NCBI GenBank assembly: GCA_021807465.1
Contig: JAKBCX010000011.1
Location: forward strand, 1-13,621
Origin: Pseudomonadota bacterium
GTDB lineage: Bacteria > Pseudomonadota > Alphaproteobacteria > Acetobacterales > Acetobacteraceae
Reading direction: 5' to 3'
DNA length: 13,621 bases
Shown here: positions 6,147 to 13,621 of the stretch, in pieces
Layout: each line of letters opens with the position of its first letter
Numbering within the stretch: position 1 is the first letter of the stretch
The notes under the pieces: generated by a model
The model's database searches: none
The model's input: only the letters and a program-made list of their open reading frames with translations
Told to the model about the DNA's origin: nothing
Made by a program: the position numbers and the translations under genes

Positions 6147-7301
6147 ATGTTACCGCCCGCTGTCATGATCGACCGCCGCCACACGATTCTCCAACTCCTG
6201 CCGCGCCTGGACCAAGGCGGGGCCGAGCGCGTGGTGGTGGAAATCGCCGAGGCGCTGACCCAGGCCGGGCACCGTGCCCTTATCGCCGCTGAGCCGGGGC
6301 ACCTCAATGGCGCGGCGGCACGGGCGGGGGCTGAATGTTTTGCCCTGCCCTTGGCCACCAAAAGCCCGTTCCGTATCTGGCGCAACATCAACCGTGTTCT
6401 CGACCTCGCCCTGGACCAGCACGCGGACCTCATCCACGCCCATTCCCGCGCCCCGGCCTGGAGCGGCTACAAGGCCGCGCGGAAGCTGCGCGTGCCCTTC
6501 GTTACCACCTACCATGGCAGCTACAGCGAAAACTCCGCCCCCAAGCGCCGCTATAACCAGGTGATGGTGGAAGGCGACCGCGTGGTGGCGGTGAGCCATT
6601 ACATCGCGGAGCTTATCCATAGCCGCTATGGTACGCGGGCCGAGAAAATCCGCGTGGTGCATGGCGGGGTTGATACGCGCATCTTCGACCCCGACATGGT
6701 GCGCGGCGACCGCTCCGTGCGCCTGGCCCGCGCCTGGCGGGCCGATGCCGGGCAACCCGCCATCATGCTGCCGGGCAGGCTCACAGGCTGGAAGGGGCAA
6801 AAACTCTTTATCCAGGCCCTGGCCAAAATGCGCCATAAGGATGCTTTGGGCATTCTGGTCGGCTCCGACCAGGGGCGCACGGCCTACACCCAAAGTCTAA
6901 CCACCCTGGCGGAACAGCTTGGCGTGGCAAACCGGCTGCGCATTGCCGGCCCCACGGACGACATGCCGGCGGCCTTCATGCTGGCGGATGTGGTGGTGAA
7001 TTGCTCAACCAACCCAGAAGCCTTCGGACGCACCATCATCGAGGCGCAATCCATGGGCCGTGTGGTGGTGGCAGCCGACCATGGCGGCGCACGGGAGACG
7101 ATTATAAACGGCACAACCGGCCTGCTGGTACCGCCCGGCAATGCGGCGGCGCTGGCTGACATGCTGGATAGCGTGCTGGACCAGGACGTAACCTCGCGCA
7201 TCGAATTCGGCGCGCGGGCCAGGGCACATATCCAAGAGAATTTCTCGTTGCGGGTCATGCAGGACAAAATGCTGGATATTTACGCGGAGCTGCTGGGGTG
7301 A
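6147..7301 (+). CDS. Glycosyltransferase family 4 (GT-B fold)
   Basis: Retaining GT-B glycosyltransferase, probably moving a sugar from a nucleotide donor onto an envelope glycan at the cytoplasmic face. With the ATG at 6147 it has 384 residues. The acceptor-side domain covers about 12-170, including LPRLDQGGAER at 18-28 and a HAHSR segment at 98-101. The donor domain covers about 200-365, with PGRLTGWKGQ at 209-218 (Arg211 and Lys216 are the expected phosphate contacts) and the family EX7E motif from Glu291 to Glu299. The open frame continues upstream to 6027, but that part overlaps the hydrolase gene and is not family-like. An ATG at 6165 is a second possible start; neither has a Shine-Dalgarno sequence. 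It overlaps the next glycosyltransferase by four bases, so the pair is probably co-translated. Donor and acceptor cannot be deduced. Confidence 0.9.
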   Translation: MLPPAVMIDRRHTILQLLPRLDQGGAERVVVEIAEALTQAGHRALIAAEPGHLNGAAARAGAECFALPLATKSPFRIWRNINRVLDLALDQHADLIHAHSRAPAWSGYKAARKLRVPFVTTYHGSYSENSAPKRRYNQVMVEGDRVVAVSHYIAELIHSRYGTRAEKIRVVHGGVDTRIFDPDMVRGDRSVRLARAWRADAGQPAIMLPGRLTGWKGQKLFIQALAKMRHKDALGILVGSDQGRTAYTQSLTTLAEQLGVANRLRIAGPTDDMPAAFMLADVVVNCSTNPEAFGRTIIEAQSMGRVVVAADHGGARETIINGTTGLLVPPGNAAALADMLDSVLDQDVTSRIEFGARARAHIQENFSLRVMQDKMLDIYAELLG

Positions 7302-8173
7302 GCCGGGTGCTCGTCATCCGCCACGGCGCGTTCGGCGATATTGTTCTGTCCTTCCCCGCCATGGCGGCCATACGCGCGCACCATGCGGGCGATGAAATCA
7401 CGTTGCTCACCACCAAGCTCTACGCCCCCTTGCTGGGCGCCTCGCCCTGGTTCAACCGCATAGAAGTGGATGCAAAGCCCGCATGGTGGGACATTCCCGG
7501 CCTGTTGCGCCTGCGCCGCCAGCTGCGCGGGTTCGATATGGTTTATGATTTGCAGACCTCAGGCCGCTCCACGCGCTATTTCACCCTGGCCGGGCGCCCG
7601 CTTTGGTCCGGTGTCGCCAAGGGCTGCAAGTTCCCGGACGCACCCAACCGCGTCACCCTGCACACGCGTGAGCGGCTGGAGCAGCAGCTCCACCTGGCGG
7701 GCATAACGGCGCTGCCTGTGCCAGACCTCTCCTGGCTGGCGGGCCAAGTGCCGCCCTTGCCCCCGCGCTACGCCGTGCTGGTGCCTGGCGCCGCACCGCA
7801 CCGGCCGGAAAAGCGCTTCCCGGCGGAAAAATTCCGCGAGGTGGCGGCCGGGCTGGGCCTGCCCGTGGTTGTGGTGGGCACGGCAAGCGAGCACCCGCTG
7901 GCAGAGGTGATCGGCGGCACGGATTTGACCGGCAAAACCAATTTTCTCCAACTCGCCACCGTATTCCGTGGTGCGTCCCTGGCCATCGGCAACGATACCG
8001 GGCCAATGCACCTGGCCGCGGCCCTTGGCGTGCCCTGTATTTCGCTGTTCTCCTCAGCCTCGGACCCAGCCCTTACCGCCCCGCGCACCCCGGATGGCGG
8101 CTGGCCCATAATTTTACGCGCGCCAAGCCTGCAAGACCTGCCGGTTGCGCAAGTGCTGGCCAGCCTGCCATAA
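7298..8173 (+). CDS. Glycosyltransferase family 9 (ADP-heptose:LPS heptosyltransferase-like)
   Basis: GT-B enzyme of the heptosyltransferase family, which in characterised members transfers heptose from ADP-heptose to the lipopolysaccharide core. At 291 residues it is somewhat shorter than the usual 320-350. [13 protein letters not shown] at 8-20 is the N-terminal glycine loop with the conserved Asp14. KRFPAEKF at 172-179 replaces the usual KRWP..F donor-site motif. [14 protein letters not shown] at 231-244 is the family signature for the nucleotide-sugar site. The GTG start at 7298 overlaps the previous stop as GTGA, with GCGGAG eight bases upstream acting as ribosome binding site inside the preceding gene. 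With the family 4 gene it forms a small envelope-glycan pair. The transferred sugar is not certain to be heptose. Confidence 0.88.
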   Translation: MSRVLVIRHGAFGDIVLSFPAMAAIRAHHAGDEITLLTTKLYAPLLGASPWFNRIEVDAKPAWWDIPGLLRLRRQLRGFDMVYDLQTSGRSTRYFTLAGRPLWSGVAKGCKFPDAPNRVTLHTRERLEQQLHLAGITALPVPDLSWLAGQVPPLPPRYAVLVPGAAPHRPEKRFPAEKFREVAAGLGLPVVVVGTASEHPLAEVIGGTDLTGKTNFLQLATVFRGASLAIGNDTGPMHLAAALGVPCISLFSSASDPALTAPRTPDGGWPIILRAPSLQDLPVAQVLASLP

Positions 8174-8210
8174 CGCCCGCATCCTATTTTTTTCAACCAA
8201 AGAGAGACCT

Positions 8211-10139
8211 ATGCCCGCCATTACACTGCCCGATGGTTCCGTTCGCTCCTTCGACGGGGCGGTGACGGGCACTACCATCGCGCAATCCATCGGCCCGGGG
8301 CTGGCACGCGCCGCCCTGGTGATGGTGGTTAACGGCGTGGAGATGGACCTCTCGCGCGAGATCACGGAAGATTGCTCCGTGCGCTTCATCACCCGCAAGG
8401 ATACGGAGGCGCTGGAGCTGATCCGCCACGATGCCGCGCATGTCATGGCCGAGGCAGTGCAGGCGCTGTACCCTGGCACGCAGGTCACCATTGGCCCGGC
8501 CATCGAGAACGGGTTCTATTACGATTTCTACCGCAACGAGCCATTCACCCCCGATGACCTCCCGGCCATCGAGGCAAAGATGCGCGAGATTATCGCCGCC
8601 AATGCGCCGTTTGAGCGCGAGGTGTGGGACCGTGAAAAGGCCATCTCTTATTTCGAGAATCTTGGTGAGCGCTTCAAGGCCGAGTTGATCCGCGACTTGC
8701 CCGGAGATGCACCGATTAGCGTTTACCGCCAGGGCGATTGGCTGGACTTGTGCCGCGGCCCGCATTTGCCCGGCACGGGCGCGGTCGGCACCGCCTTCAA
8801 GCTGCAAAAAACAGCAGGCGCCTATTGGCGCGGCAATGCCAAAAACCCGATGCTGAGCCGTATCTACGGTACGGCCTGGCGCGACCAGAAGGAGCTGGAT
8901 GCGTATTTGCACCAGTTGGAAGAAGCCGAGCGCCGCGACCACCGCAAAATCGGACGCGAAATGGATTTGTTCCATATCCAGGAAGAAGCGGTGGGTAGCA
9001 TTTTCTGGCATCAAAAGGGCTGGAAGCTGTACCGTACGGTGGAGAGCTACATACGCCGCCGGCTGGAGCATAACGGCTACGAGGAAGTGCGCACGCCGCA
9101 GCTCGTGGACCGCAAGCTGTGGGAAAAATCCGGCCACTGGGACAAATACCGCAAGAATATGTTCATTGCCGAGGTAGTGGAGGAAGAATCCACCCTGGCG
9201 CTGAAGCCGATGAATTGCCCCTGCCATGTGCAAATCTTCAAGCAGGGCCTTCGTTCTTACCGGCAGTTGCCCCTCCGCATGGCGGAATTCGGCTCCTGCC
9301 ACCGCTACGAGCCTTCTGGCGCGCTGCACGGCATCATGCGCGTGCGCGCCTTCACGCAGGACGACGCGCATATTTTCTGCACCGAGGACCAGATCGCGGG
9401 CGAAACCGTACGGTTCGTCGAGTTGCTTGAATCCGTCTATAAGGATTTCGGCTTCGAGGGCTTCGCGATTAAATTTTCCGACCGCCCGGATGAGCGCGCA
9501 GGTAGCGATGAGATTTGGGACAGGGCCGAGGGCGCGCTGAAAGAGGCCTGCCGCATAGCGGGCGTGGAATATACGCTGAACAAAGGCGAAGGCGCATTCT
9601 ACGGGCCGAAGCTGGAATTCGTGCTGCGCGACGCCATAGGCCGCGACTGGCAATGCGGCACGCTGCAGGTGGATTTTGTAATGCCCGAGCGGCTGGATGC
9701 CGAATACGTCACGGCCGAGAGTGGCCGCGCCCGCCCGGTAATGCTGCACCGTGCCATCATCGGCAGCTTCGAGCGTTTCCTCGGCATCCTCATCGAGCAA
9801 TATGCCGGGCGCTTCCCGCTCTGGCTGGCGCCCACGCAGGTTGTGGTGGCCACCATTGTTTCGGACGCTGATGCCTATGCCGAGGAAGTAACGGCGGCGC
9901 TGCAAGCGGCGGGCCTGGCGGTGGAGCTGGATGTGAGCAACCAGAAAATCCAGGCGAAAATCCGCGACCATTCACTGCACCACGTGCCCAACATATTGGT
10001 GGTTGGCCGTAAGGAGGCGGAAGAACGCAAGGTGGCGCTGCGCCGTCTGGGCGGTGCCGCGCAGGAAATTCTCTCGCTTGAAGAGGCTGTGGCCTTGCTA
10101 AAGGCCGAGGCCACGCCGCCAGACCTGAGGAACGCCTGA
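8211..10139 (+). CDS. thrS: Threonine--tRNA ligase
   Basis: Class II aminoacyl-tRNA synthetase that charges tRNA-Thr in the cytoplasm. It has 642 residues, the same length as E. coli ThrRS. Domains in order are TGS (about 1-62), editing domain (about 65-225), catalytic core (about 245-535) and anticodon-binding domain (about 540-640). Editing residues are present as His73, His77, Cys181 and His185, so mischarged Ser-tRNA-Thr should be hydrolysed. Zinc ligands of the active site appear as Cys336, His387 and His513. Motif 2 lies around [12 protein letters not shown] (359-370) and motif 3 around [13 protein letters not shown] (513-525). Start ATG 8211 follows AGAGAG (8201-8206) and gives the canonical [10 protein letters not shown]; the frame is open further upstream to 8145, inside the previous gene. 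No T-box or thrS operator-like fold was recognised in the 37-base gap. infC, a frequent neighbour, is absent here. Confidence 0.98.
   Translation: MPAITLPDGSVRSFDGAVTGTTIAQSIGPGLARAALVMVVNGVEMDLSREITEDCSVRFITRKDTEALELIRHDAAHVMAEAVQALYPGTQVTIGPAIENGFYYDFYRNEPFTPDDLPAIEAKMREIIAANAPFEREVWDREKAISYFENLGERFKAELIRDLPGDAPISVYRQGDWLDLCRGPHLPGTGAVGTAFKLQKTAGAYWRGNAKNPMLSRIYGTAWRDQKELDAYLHQLEEAERRDHRKIGREMDLFHIQEEAVGSIFWHQKGWKLYRTVESYIRRRLEHNGYEEVRTPQLVDRKLWEKSGHWDKYRKNMFIAEVVEEESTLALKPMNCPCHVQIFKQGLRSYRQLPLRMAEFGSCHRYEPSGALHGIMRVRAFTQDDAHIFCTEDQIAGETVRFVELLESVYKDFGFEGFAIKFSDRPDERAGSDEIWDRAEGALKEACRIAGVEYTLNKGEGAFYGPKLEFVLRDAIGRDWQCGTLQVDFVMPERLDAEYVTAESGRARPVMLHRAIIGSFERFLGILIEQYAGRFPLWLAPTQVVVATIVSDADAYAEEVTAALQAAGLAVELDVSNQKIQAKIRDHSLHHVPNILVVGRKEAEERKVALRRLGGAAQEILSLEEAVALLKAEATPPDLRNA
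10127..10131 (+). promoter_or_regulatory. Shine-Dalgarno inside thrS for the MBL-fold gene
   Basis: GAGGA at 10127-10131 lies in the last codons of thrS, seven bases before the ATG at 10139 that overlaps the thrS TGA. It supports translational coupling of the two genes and fixes the downstream start. Confidence 0.6.
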
Positions 10140-10786
10140 TGGCTCTGCAAATTGGCATTATCCCCGTCACCGGCCTGCAGCAGAATTGCACGCTGGTATG
10201 GGACGATGAGACGCTGGAAGCCGCCTTCGTGGACCCGGGCGGCAACATCCCGCGCCTTACCGCCGCGCTGGAGAAAACCGGTGCGAAACTCACCGCCATC
10301 TACCTCACCCATGGCCATGCCGACCATGCGGGCGGCGCCACGGAGCTTGCCGAGCTGACCGGCGCGCCGATTATAGGCCCGCATAAGGGCGATGAGTTTC
10401 TGCTGCACACAATGGAAGAAAGCGCCGCCCTGTACCACATGAAGGCGCGCAACTGCACCCCCTCGCGCTACTTGGCTGATGGTGAAACCGTGCAGATGGG
10501 CAGTGCCAGATTCACCGTGCGCCATTGCCCCGGCCACACGCCCGGCCATGTTGTGTATCTCGCCATGGAACACGGCTTCGGCATCATGGGCGATGTGCTG
10601 TTTCAAGGCTCTATAGGCCGGACAGATTTGGGCAGTTACGGCAACTACACCCAGCTCATGCAGGCCATCCGCGAAAAGCTGCTGGTGCTGCCAGATGATT
10701 TTGCTTTCACCTGCGGCCACGGGCCAGGCTCTACGATAGGCCAGGAGCGCCGCCACAACCCGTTTCTGACTGAGCTGGCCGATTAA
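10139..10786 (+). CDS. MBL-fold metallohydrolase, YcbL-like (glyoxalase II-related)
   Basis: Metallo-beta-lactamase-fold hydrolase of 215 residues, similar throughout to E. coli/Salmonella YcbL, a type II glyoxalase II-like protein. Glyoxalase II enzymes hydrolyse S-D-lactoylglutathione. Metal ligands are complete: THGHADH at 57-63 (His58, His60, Asp62, His63), His133 in CPGHTPGH, Asp152 in GDVLF, and His194 in CGHGPGSTIGQERRHNPF. The IIPVTGLQQNC start and the ERRHNPF end are characteristic of this subgroup. No signal peptide, so cytoplasmic. The ATG shares its A with the thrS TGA stop (TGATG) and has a GAGGA site in thrS, so expression is tied to thrS. The actual thioester substrate is not determined by sequence. 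Confidence 0.9.
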   Translation: MALQIGIIPVTGLQQNCTLVWDDETLEAAFVDPGGNIPRLTAALEKTGAKLTAIYLTHGHADHAGGATELAELTGAPIIGPHKGDEFLLHTMEESAALYHMKARNCTPSRYLADGETVQMGSARFTVRHCPGHTPGHVVYLAMEHGFGIMGDVLFQGSIGRTDLGSYGNYTQLMQAIREKLLVLPDDFAFTCGHGPGSTIGQERRHNPFLTELAD

Positions 10787-10801
10787 CCCGCCTATAGCGG
10801 G
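10787..10801. terminator. Small hairpin between two convergent genes
   Basis: CCCGC (10787-10791) and GCGGG (10797-10801) pair around CTATA, right after the TAA of the MBL-fold gene and over the TAG of the convergent phosphoesterase gene. There is no T-run on either side. It may be a weak shared transcription end or chance; the stem is only five base pairs. Confidence 0.25.
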
Positions 10802-11466
10802 TCCAAATCAATCCAGGAGAGATGCCCGCCCTTGCCGGCGCCTGTATCCAGAAACACAGCCGTGCCACCCAACCGCCCATGGCGGATATAGGGGCGGCCA
10901 TTCAGGCTGCGCTGGTCGTGGCCGCAATACACTGTAATGCTCTCGGGAATGTCATCCACCCAGCGCAGCAGCCGCTCGGGCCTGCCAGCATCGTTCACGC
11001 GCCCAGTAGTCTGGCCATACAGCGCGCGCGCCAATAGCGGCCCAGGGCGGCCAGTGGCCGGCATTGCCTCACCGGGCGCCGCCAGCATGGCGGGATGAAA
11101 GCCGCCATGCACGAAGAGCCTGCCCGGCGCACCGGCCCAAGCGGGGGCGGTGGTAATCATCTCCAGCGTGCGGTCACGCAAGGCGGCGGGCAATTCGGCC
11201 AAACTGCGCTGGGTAGGCGCGCTGCGCACATGCTCGCCCCGCAGGGCGCGGCCCAGCTTGTAGTCGTGGTTGCCCAGAATGAAGAGGCCGCGCTTCTCCT
11301 CCAGCAGCCGGAACATCACGGCCAGCGCGCCCGGCGTGTCCGGCCCGTCATCCACAAGGTCGCCAAGCTGAATGATGAAACGGTCTGTTTCCGCAGCTAT
11401 CGCAAAAGCCCTCGCATCGCCATGCACATCGCCCGTGACACGGAGGGGGAGGCCATACGGTATCAC
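10792..11466 (-). CDS. PrpE/PPP-like calcineurin-type metallophosphoesterase
   Basis: Dimetal phosphoesterase related to bacterial PPP-type phosphatases and PrpE/ApaH-like dinucleoside tetraphosphatases. With the GTG at 11466 it has 224 residues. All active-site motifs are present: GDVHGD at 12-17, GDLVDDG at 35-41 (where PPP proteins have GDxVDRG), GNHD at 65-68, FVHGG near 118-122, CGHD at 181-184, and DTGAGKGGHL at 207-216, the last typical of PrpE-type proteins. Whether it cleaves phosphoproteins or Ap4A cannot be told. The start is uncertain: the frame is open to a GTG at 11550, but the extra 28 residues are cysteine-containing and not family-like, and neither start has a good ribosome binding site. 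It is the third gene of a minus-strand run behind the PdeM-like gene and phrB. Confidence 0.82.
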   Translation of the reverse strand: MIPYGLPLRVTGDVHGDARAFAIAAETDRFIIQLGDLVDDGPDTPGALAVMFRLLEEKRGLFILGNHDYKLGRALRGEHVRSAPTQRSLAELPAALRDRTLEMITTAPAWAGAPGRLFVHGGFHPAMLAAPGEAMPATGRPGPLLARALYGQTTGRVNDAGRPERLLRWVDDIPESITVYCGHDQRSLNGRPYIRHGRLGGTAVFLDTGAGKGGHLSWIDLDPL

Positions 11467-11556
11467 GAGATACAACCCGCGCGGGAAAAAAGCCGATTCT
11501 TGCGCATTACAGATTAGAAATGGGCAGCCTCTTCCTGCGATGCAAGGCACAACCTG

Positions 11557-12957
11557 TCACATGGCCTTCACTTTTGCGTAGGCCTCCAAAGCGCGTGCGC
11601 GCCCCGCGGCAAGCTCCACCAGCGGGGCGGGGTAGGTTTGGCCAAGGTGGATGCCCGCACGGGCCAGGGTAGCCGCATCAGCCTCCCATGGCGCGTGAAT
11701 ATATTTATCGGTCAGGCGCGCCAGCTCAGGCACAAAGCGGCGCACATAGGCGCCGTCCGTGTCGAATTTCTGGCCCTGCAGTACGGGGTTGAAGATGCGG
11801 AAGTAAGGCGCGGCATCCGCCCCGCAGCCCGCCACCCATTGCCAGGAAGCGCCGTTGGCGGCCTCGTCAGCCTCGCACAAACAGTCCCAGAACCAGGCCT
11901 CGCCCTGCTGCCAGGGGATGAGCAGATGCTTCACCAGATACGAAGCCACGATCATCCGCACACGGTTATGCATCCAGCCAGTCTGCCACAGCTCGCGCAT
12001 CCCAGCATCCACAATGGGAATCCCGGTTTGCCCGCGCTGCCAGGCGCGCAAGGCGGGCGCATCCGCGGCCCAGGGAAATGCGCGGAATTCCTCGCGAATG
12101 GGCCGGGTGCGTATATCCGGGTGCTGCCAGAGCAGGTGCAGCGAGAATTCGCGCCAGAGCAGCTCCTTCAGGTAGGTCTGCACACCGGCGGAAGCAGGCA
12201 GGGCGGCGGCGCGCAGCCACACGGTGCGGGGCGAGATTTCGCCGAAATGGATGTGCGGCGAGAGTTTCGATGTGCCCGGCCGGCCAGGGTAATCGCGCGC
12301 CTGGCCATAGCTGTTAATGGCATTGGCGCAGAAATCATGCAGCCGCACCGCAGCGCCGGCCTCGCCCGGTTTCCATTCCGCGCGCAGCCCGCCCGCCCAA
12401 TCGGGTTTTGCGGGCAGCAAATCCCAATCCTCCAGTGCCTCGCTTGGGGCATCCGCGCCGTGCAGGCGGGCAGGGGCGGGCAGCAGCAGGTCTGGCACCC
12501 CGGCTTCGAAACAAGCCTTGGAGAAAGGGGTAAACACGCCATAAGCCCCGCCTGCCTTGGTGCGTATGGCCTCCGGCGGAAACAGGCTTACCGAATGATG
12601 CCGCAACAGCCTGACCGATTGGGTCTTCAGCGCGGTATCCAGCGTCTTATCCGCCTGCCGCCAATAAGGCTCGATGCTGCGGGCCGTATGCACCTCGTCC
12701 GCGCCAAGTGTCTTCGCCAGCGCGGGAATAATGCTTACCGGGTCCCCCCGGCGCAGAATAAGCGTCCCGCCCCGTGCCGCGATGTCCTGCCTTAGCGCGG
12801 CTAGCGAATAATATAACCACCAGCGGCTAGCTGCCCCCGCGCGCTCATCCAGTATGTAAAGCAGCGCCACCTTGGCCCCGCTGGCGCAGGCCGCGTGCAA
12901 GGCCGGGTTATCAGCCAGCCGGAGATCATTCTTGAACCAGACAATATGCGTAGCCAT
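11557..12957 (-). CDS. phrB: Deoxyribodipyrimidine photo-lyase (class I CPD photolyase)
   Basis: Flavoprotein that uses blue light to split cyclobutane pyrimidine dimers in DNA. It has 466 residues, normal for class I enzymes. The N-terminal alpha/beta antenna-binding domain begins THIVWFKNDLRLADNPAL (3-20). The C-terminal FAD domain shows GTSKLSPHIHFGEISPRTVW (228-247), LLWREF (267-271), the photolyase signature across 311-343 (TGIPIVDAGMRELWQTGWMH and onward), and WQWVAGCGADAAPYFRIFNP (372-391). Asn368 in the DEAAN segment fits the asparagine that contacts flavin N5 in CPD photolyases. The chosen ATG at 12957 matches the usual N-terminus; the frame is open to 13575 but that part overlaps the PdeM-like gene. 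The two genes are 10 bp apart, so co-transcription is likely. Confidence 0.95.
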   Translation of the reverse strand: MATHIVWFKNDLRLADNPALHAACASGAKVALLYILDERAGAASRWWLYYSLAALRQDIAARGGTLILRRGDPVSIIPALAKTLGADEVHTARSIEPYWRQADKTLDTALKTQSVRLLRHHSVSLFPPEAIRTKAGGAYGVFTPFSKACFEAGVPDLLLPAPARLHGADAPSEALEDWDLLPAKPDWAGGLRAEWKPGEAGAAVRLHDFCANAINSYGQARDYPGRPGTSKLSPHIHFGEISPRTVWLRAAALPASAGVQTYLKELLWREFSLHLLWQHPDIRTRPIREEFRAFPWAADAPALRAWQRGQTGIPIVDAGMRELWQTGWMHNRVRMIVASYLVKHLLIPWQQGEAWFWDCLCEADEAANGASWQWVAGCGADAAPYFRIFNPVLQGQKFDTDGAYVRRFVPELARLTDKYIHAPWEADAATLARAGIHLGQTYPAPLVELAAGRARALEAYAKVKAM

Positions 12958-12967
12958 GCGGCGTTTT

Positions 12968-13621
12968 TTACGCCACTTCGGCCATCCTGCCCAACTGCTC
13001 CAGCGCAAAAGAGTAGAGCTGCTCCTGCCCAAGCAAAAACACCCGCAGCCCGCGCGGAAAAAGGCGTGCGATGGCGGGGTTTCGCACATCCTGGCCGTTA
13101 CCCGCGCCGCCAAAAGCAGGCAGCACCAGGCGCGCGGAATCCGCCACGAAGCAGGGGCGGGAAATGCGCCGTATCTTGCTGTCGATGCTGGCCCAGGGGC
13201 GCAGCGCGCCGGAAATCTCAATCTCGCGCGGGGCCAGCCGCGGAGCTGGCGCATGGCGGAAGGTAAACGGCCCTTCGCGGTGAATCTCCACATACGTGCC
13301 CGGTAGTCCTTCGGTACGGCTGCCCACCCATAAAAGGCTTGCTTCGCGCGCCAGGGCGTTAAGGCGCGCCAGCTCGTCCTTATGCAGCCTGGGCGCGCCC
13401 TCCGCGCCGGCATGGCCAAGCATAATGAGCTTGGCCGGGCGGTACAGGCGGATAAGCCTGTGCAGGCGCTCCAACGCCCCGCGCGTATCGCCGGCTGGCG
13501 TCCCAAAAGGCTGCGCCGGCGCGGCAAATGGCGTATCCGCGGCAATAAGAACACGCTTGGCGGGCCAAAAGGCAACGCCCGCCGGGTCTAGCATCAGCCG
13601 TTCATCTCGGAAACGTAAAGG
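12968..13621 (-). CDS. pdeM: PdeM-like metallophosphoesterase with degenerate active site (5' partial), probable pseudoenzyme
   Basis: Resembles PdeM, the phosphoesterase-fold protein of the 'ligase-associated DNA damage response' set (with an Lhr-like helicase, a ligase and an exonuclease). The first ATG in frame is at 13594, but the frame continues to the right edge and reads PLRFRDERL just before it, which fits the family N-terminus, so the true start lies outside. Numbering from that ATG, the framework is kept: LDPAGVAFWPAKRVLIAAD (2-20), DTRGALERLHRLIRLYRP (36-53), RRISRPCFVADSARLVLPAF (142-161). The metal motifs are lost: ADLH is ADTP (19-22), GD is GH (60-61), GNHD is GSRT (91-94), GHLHP is GALRP (129-133). 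Only the first aspartate remains. The open frame and conserved C-terminal half argue for a retained protein rather than a decaying gene. The stop is 10 bp before phrB. Confidence 0.75.
   Translation of the reverse strand, partial: PLRFRDERLMLDPAGVAFWPAKRVLIAADTPFAAPAQPFGTPAGDTRGALERLHRLIRLYRPAKLIMLGHAGAEGAPRLHKDELARLNALAREASLLWVGSRTEGLPGTYVEIHREGPFTFRHAPAPRLAPREIEISGALRPWASIDSKIRRISRPCFVADSARLVLPAFGGAGNGQDVRNPAIARLFPRGLRVFLLGQEQLYSFALEQLGRMAEVA

Noticed and set aside
5446..6168. 240-codon plus-strand frame opposite the alpha/beta hydrolase
   Set aside because: The minus-strand frame has an intact catalytic triad and a strong ribosome binding site; the plus-strand product is histidine/arginine-rich and unrecognisable.
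8174..8210. Terminator or T-box-like leader before thrS suggested by a run of seven T (8187-8193)
   Set aside because: No stable hairpin precedes the T-run, only short palindromes (GCTGGCCAGC), and 37 bases is far too short for a T-box. It is probably just an AU-rich leader.
8193..9971. 592-codon open frame antisense to thrS
   Set aside because: It mirrors a full-length, fully conserved thrS; in GC-rich DNA such antisense frames stay open through codon bias. The translation shows no family features and no start signal.
11638..12795. 385-codon open frame antisense to phrB
   Set aside because: It overlaps the photolyase FAD domain and most of the coding region; there is no family resemblance, so it is a compositional shadow.
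12958..13575. N-terminal extension of the photolyase by 206 codons
   Set aside because: The canonical photolyase N-terminus begins at 12957. The extension is an out-of-frame reading of the PdeM-like gene, whose own frame has clear family similarity.

Overview
The window looks like core chromosome of a GC-rich alphaproteobacterium. The best lineage marker is FzlA, a glutathione-transferase-fold cell-division protein restricted to Alphaproteobacteria; the style of GltB, ThrS and the photolyase agrees. Coding density is very high: no gap between genes exceeds 150 bases, and I see no tRNA, rRNA, insertion sequence, CRISPR array or phage gene. I cannot name a genus.

Layout, left to right. (1) The 3' two-thirds of gltB, the large subunit of glutamate synthase, cut by the left edge and followed by a terminator-like hairpin and a second perfect hairpin. 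(2) fzlA, whose last codons form one arm of its own terminator-like inverted repeat. (3) A YeeZ-like atypical SDR/epimerase-family protein, converging on (4) an orphan lipoprotein gene of clearly lower G+C; the two stop codons share one CTAG. (5) An ABHD10-like serine hydrolase on the minus strand, divergent from (6) a plus-strand run of four tightly packed genes: a family 4 glycosyltransferase, a family 9 (heptosyltransferase-like) glycosyltransferase starting on GTGA, thrS, and a YcbL-like metallo-beta-lactamase-fold hydrolase starting on the thrS stop codon. (7) A minus-strand run entering from the right edge: a PdeM-like protein, a class I photolyase and a PrpE-like metallophosphoesterase.

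Functional themes are nitrogen assimilation (gltB), division (fzlA), envelope glycan assembly (the two glycosyltransferases), translation (thrS), thioester-type hydrolysis (the YcbL-like and ABHD10-like proteins), and DNA repair (PdeM-like, PhrB).

The most unusual object is the PdeM-like protein at the right edge. It keeps the PdeM framework and the well-conserved C-terminal half, but nearly all metal-binding residues of the phosphoesterase active site are replaced, so it reads as a pseudoenzyme. It lies 10 bp upstream of a photolyase with its signature motifs intact. Two genes downstream in the same run is a different metallophosphoesterase whose metal motifs are all intact. Other points worth a look are the low-GC lipoprotein, the one-base coupling of thrS to a thioester-hydrolase-like gene, and several genes without a recognisable Shine-Dalgarno sequence.
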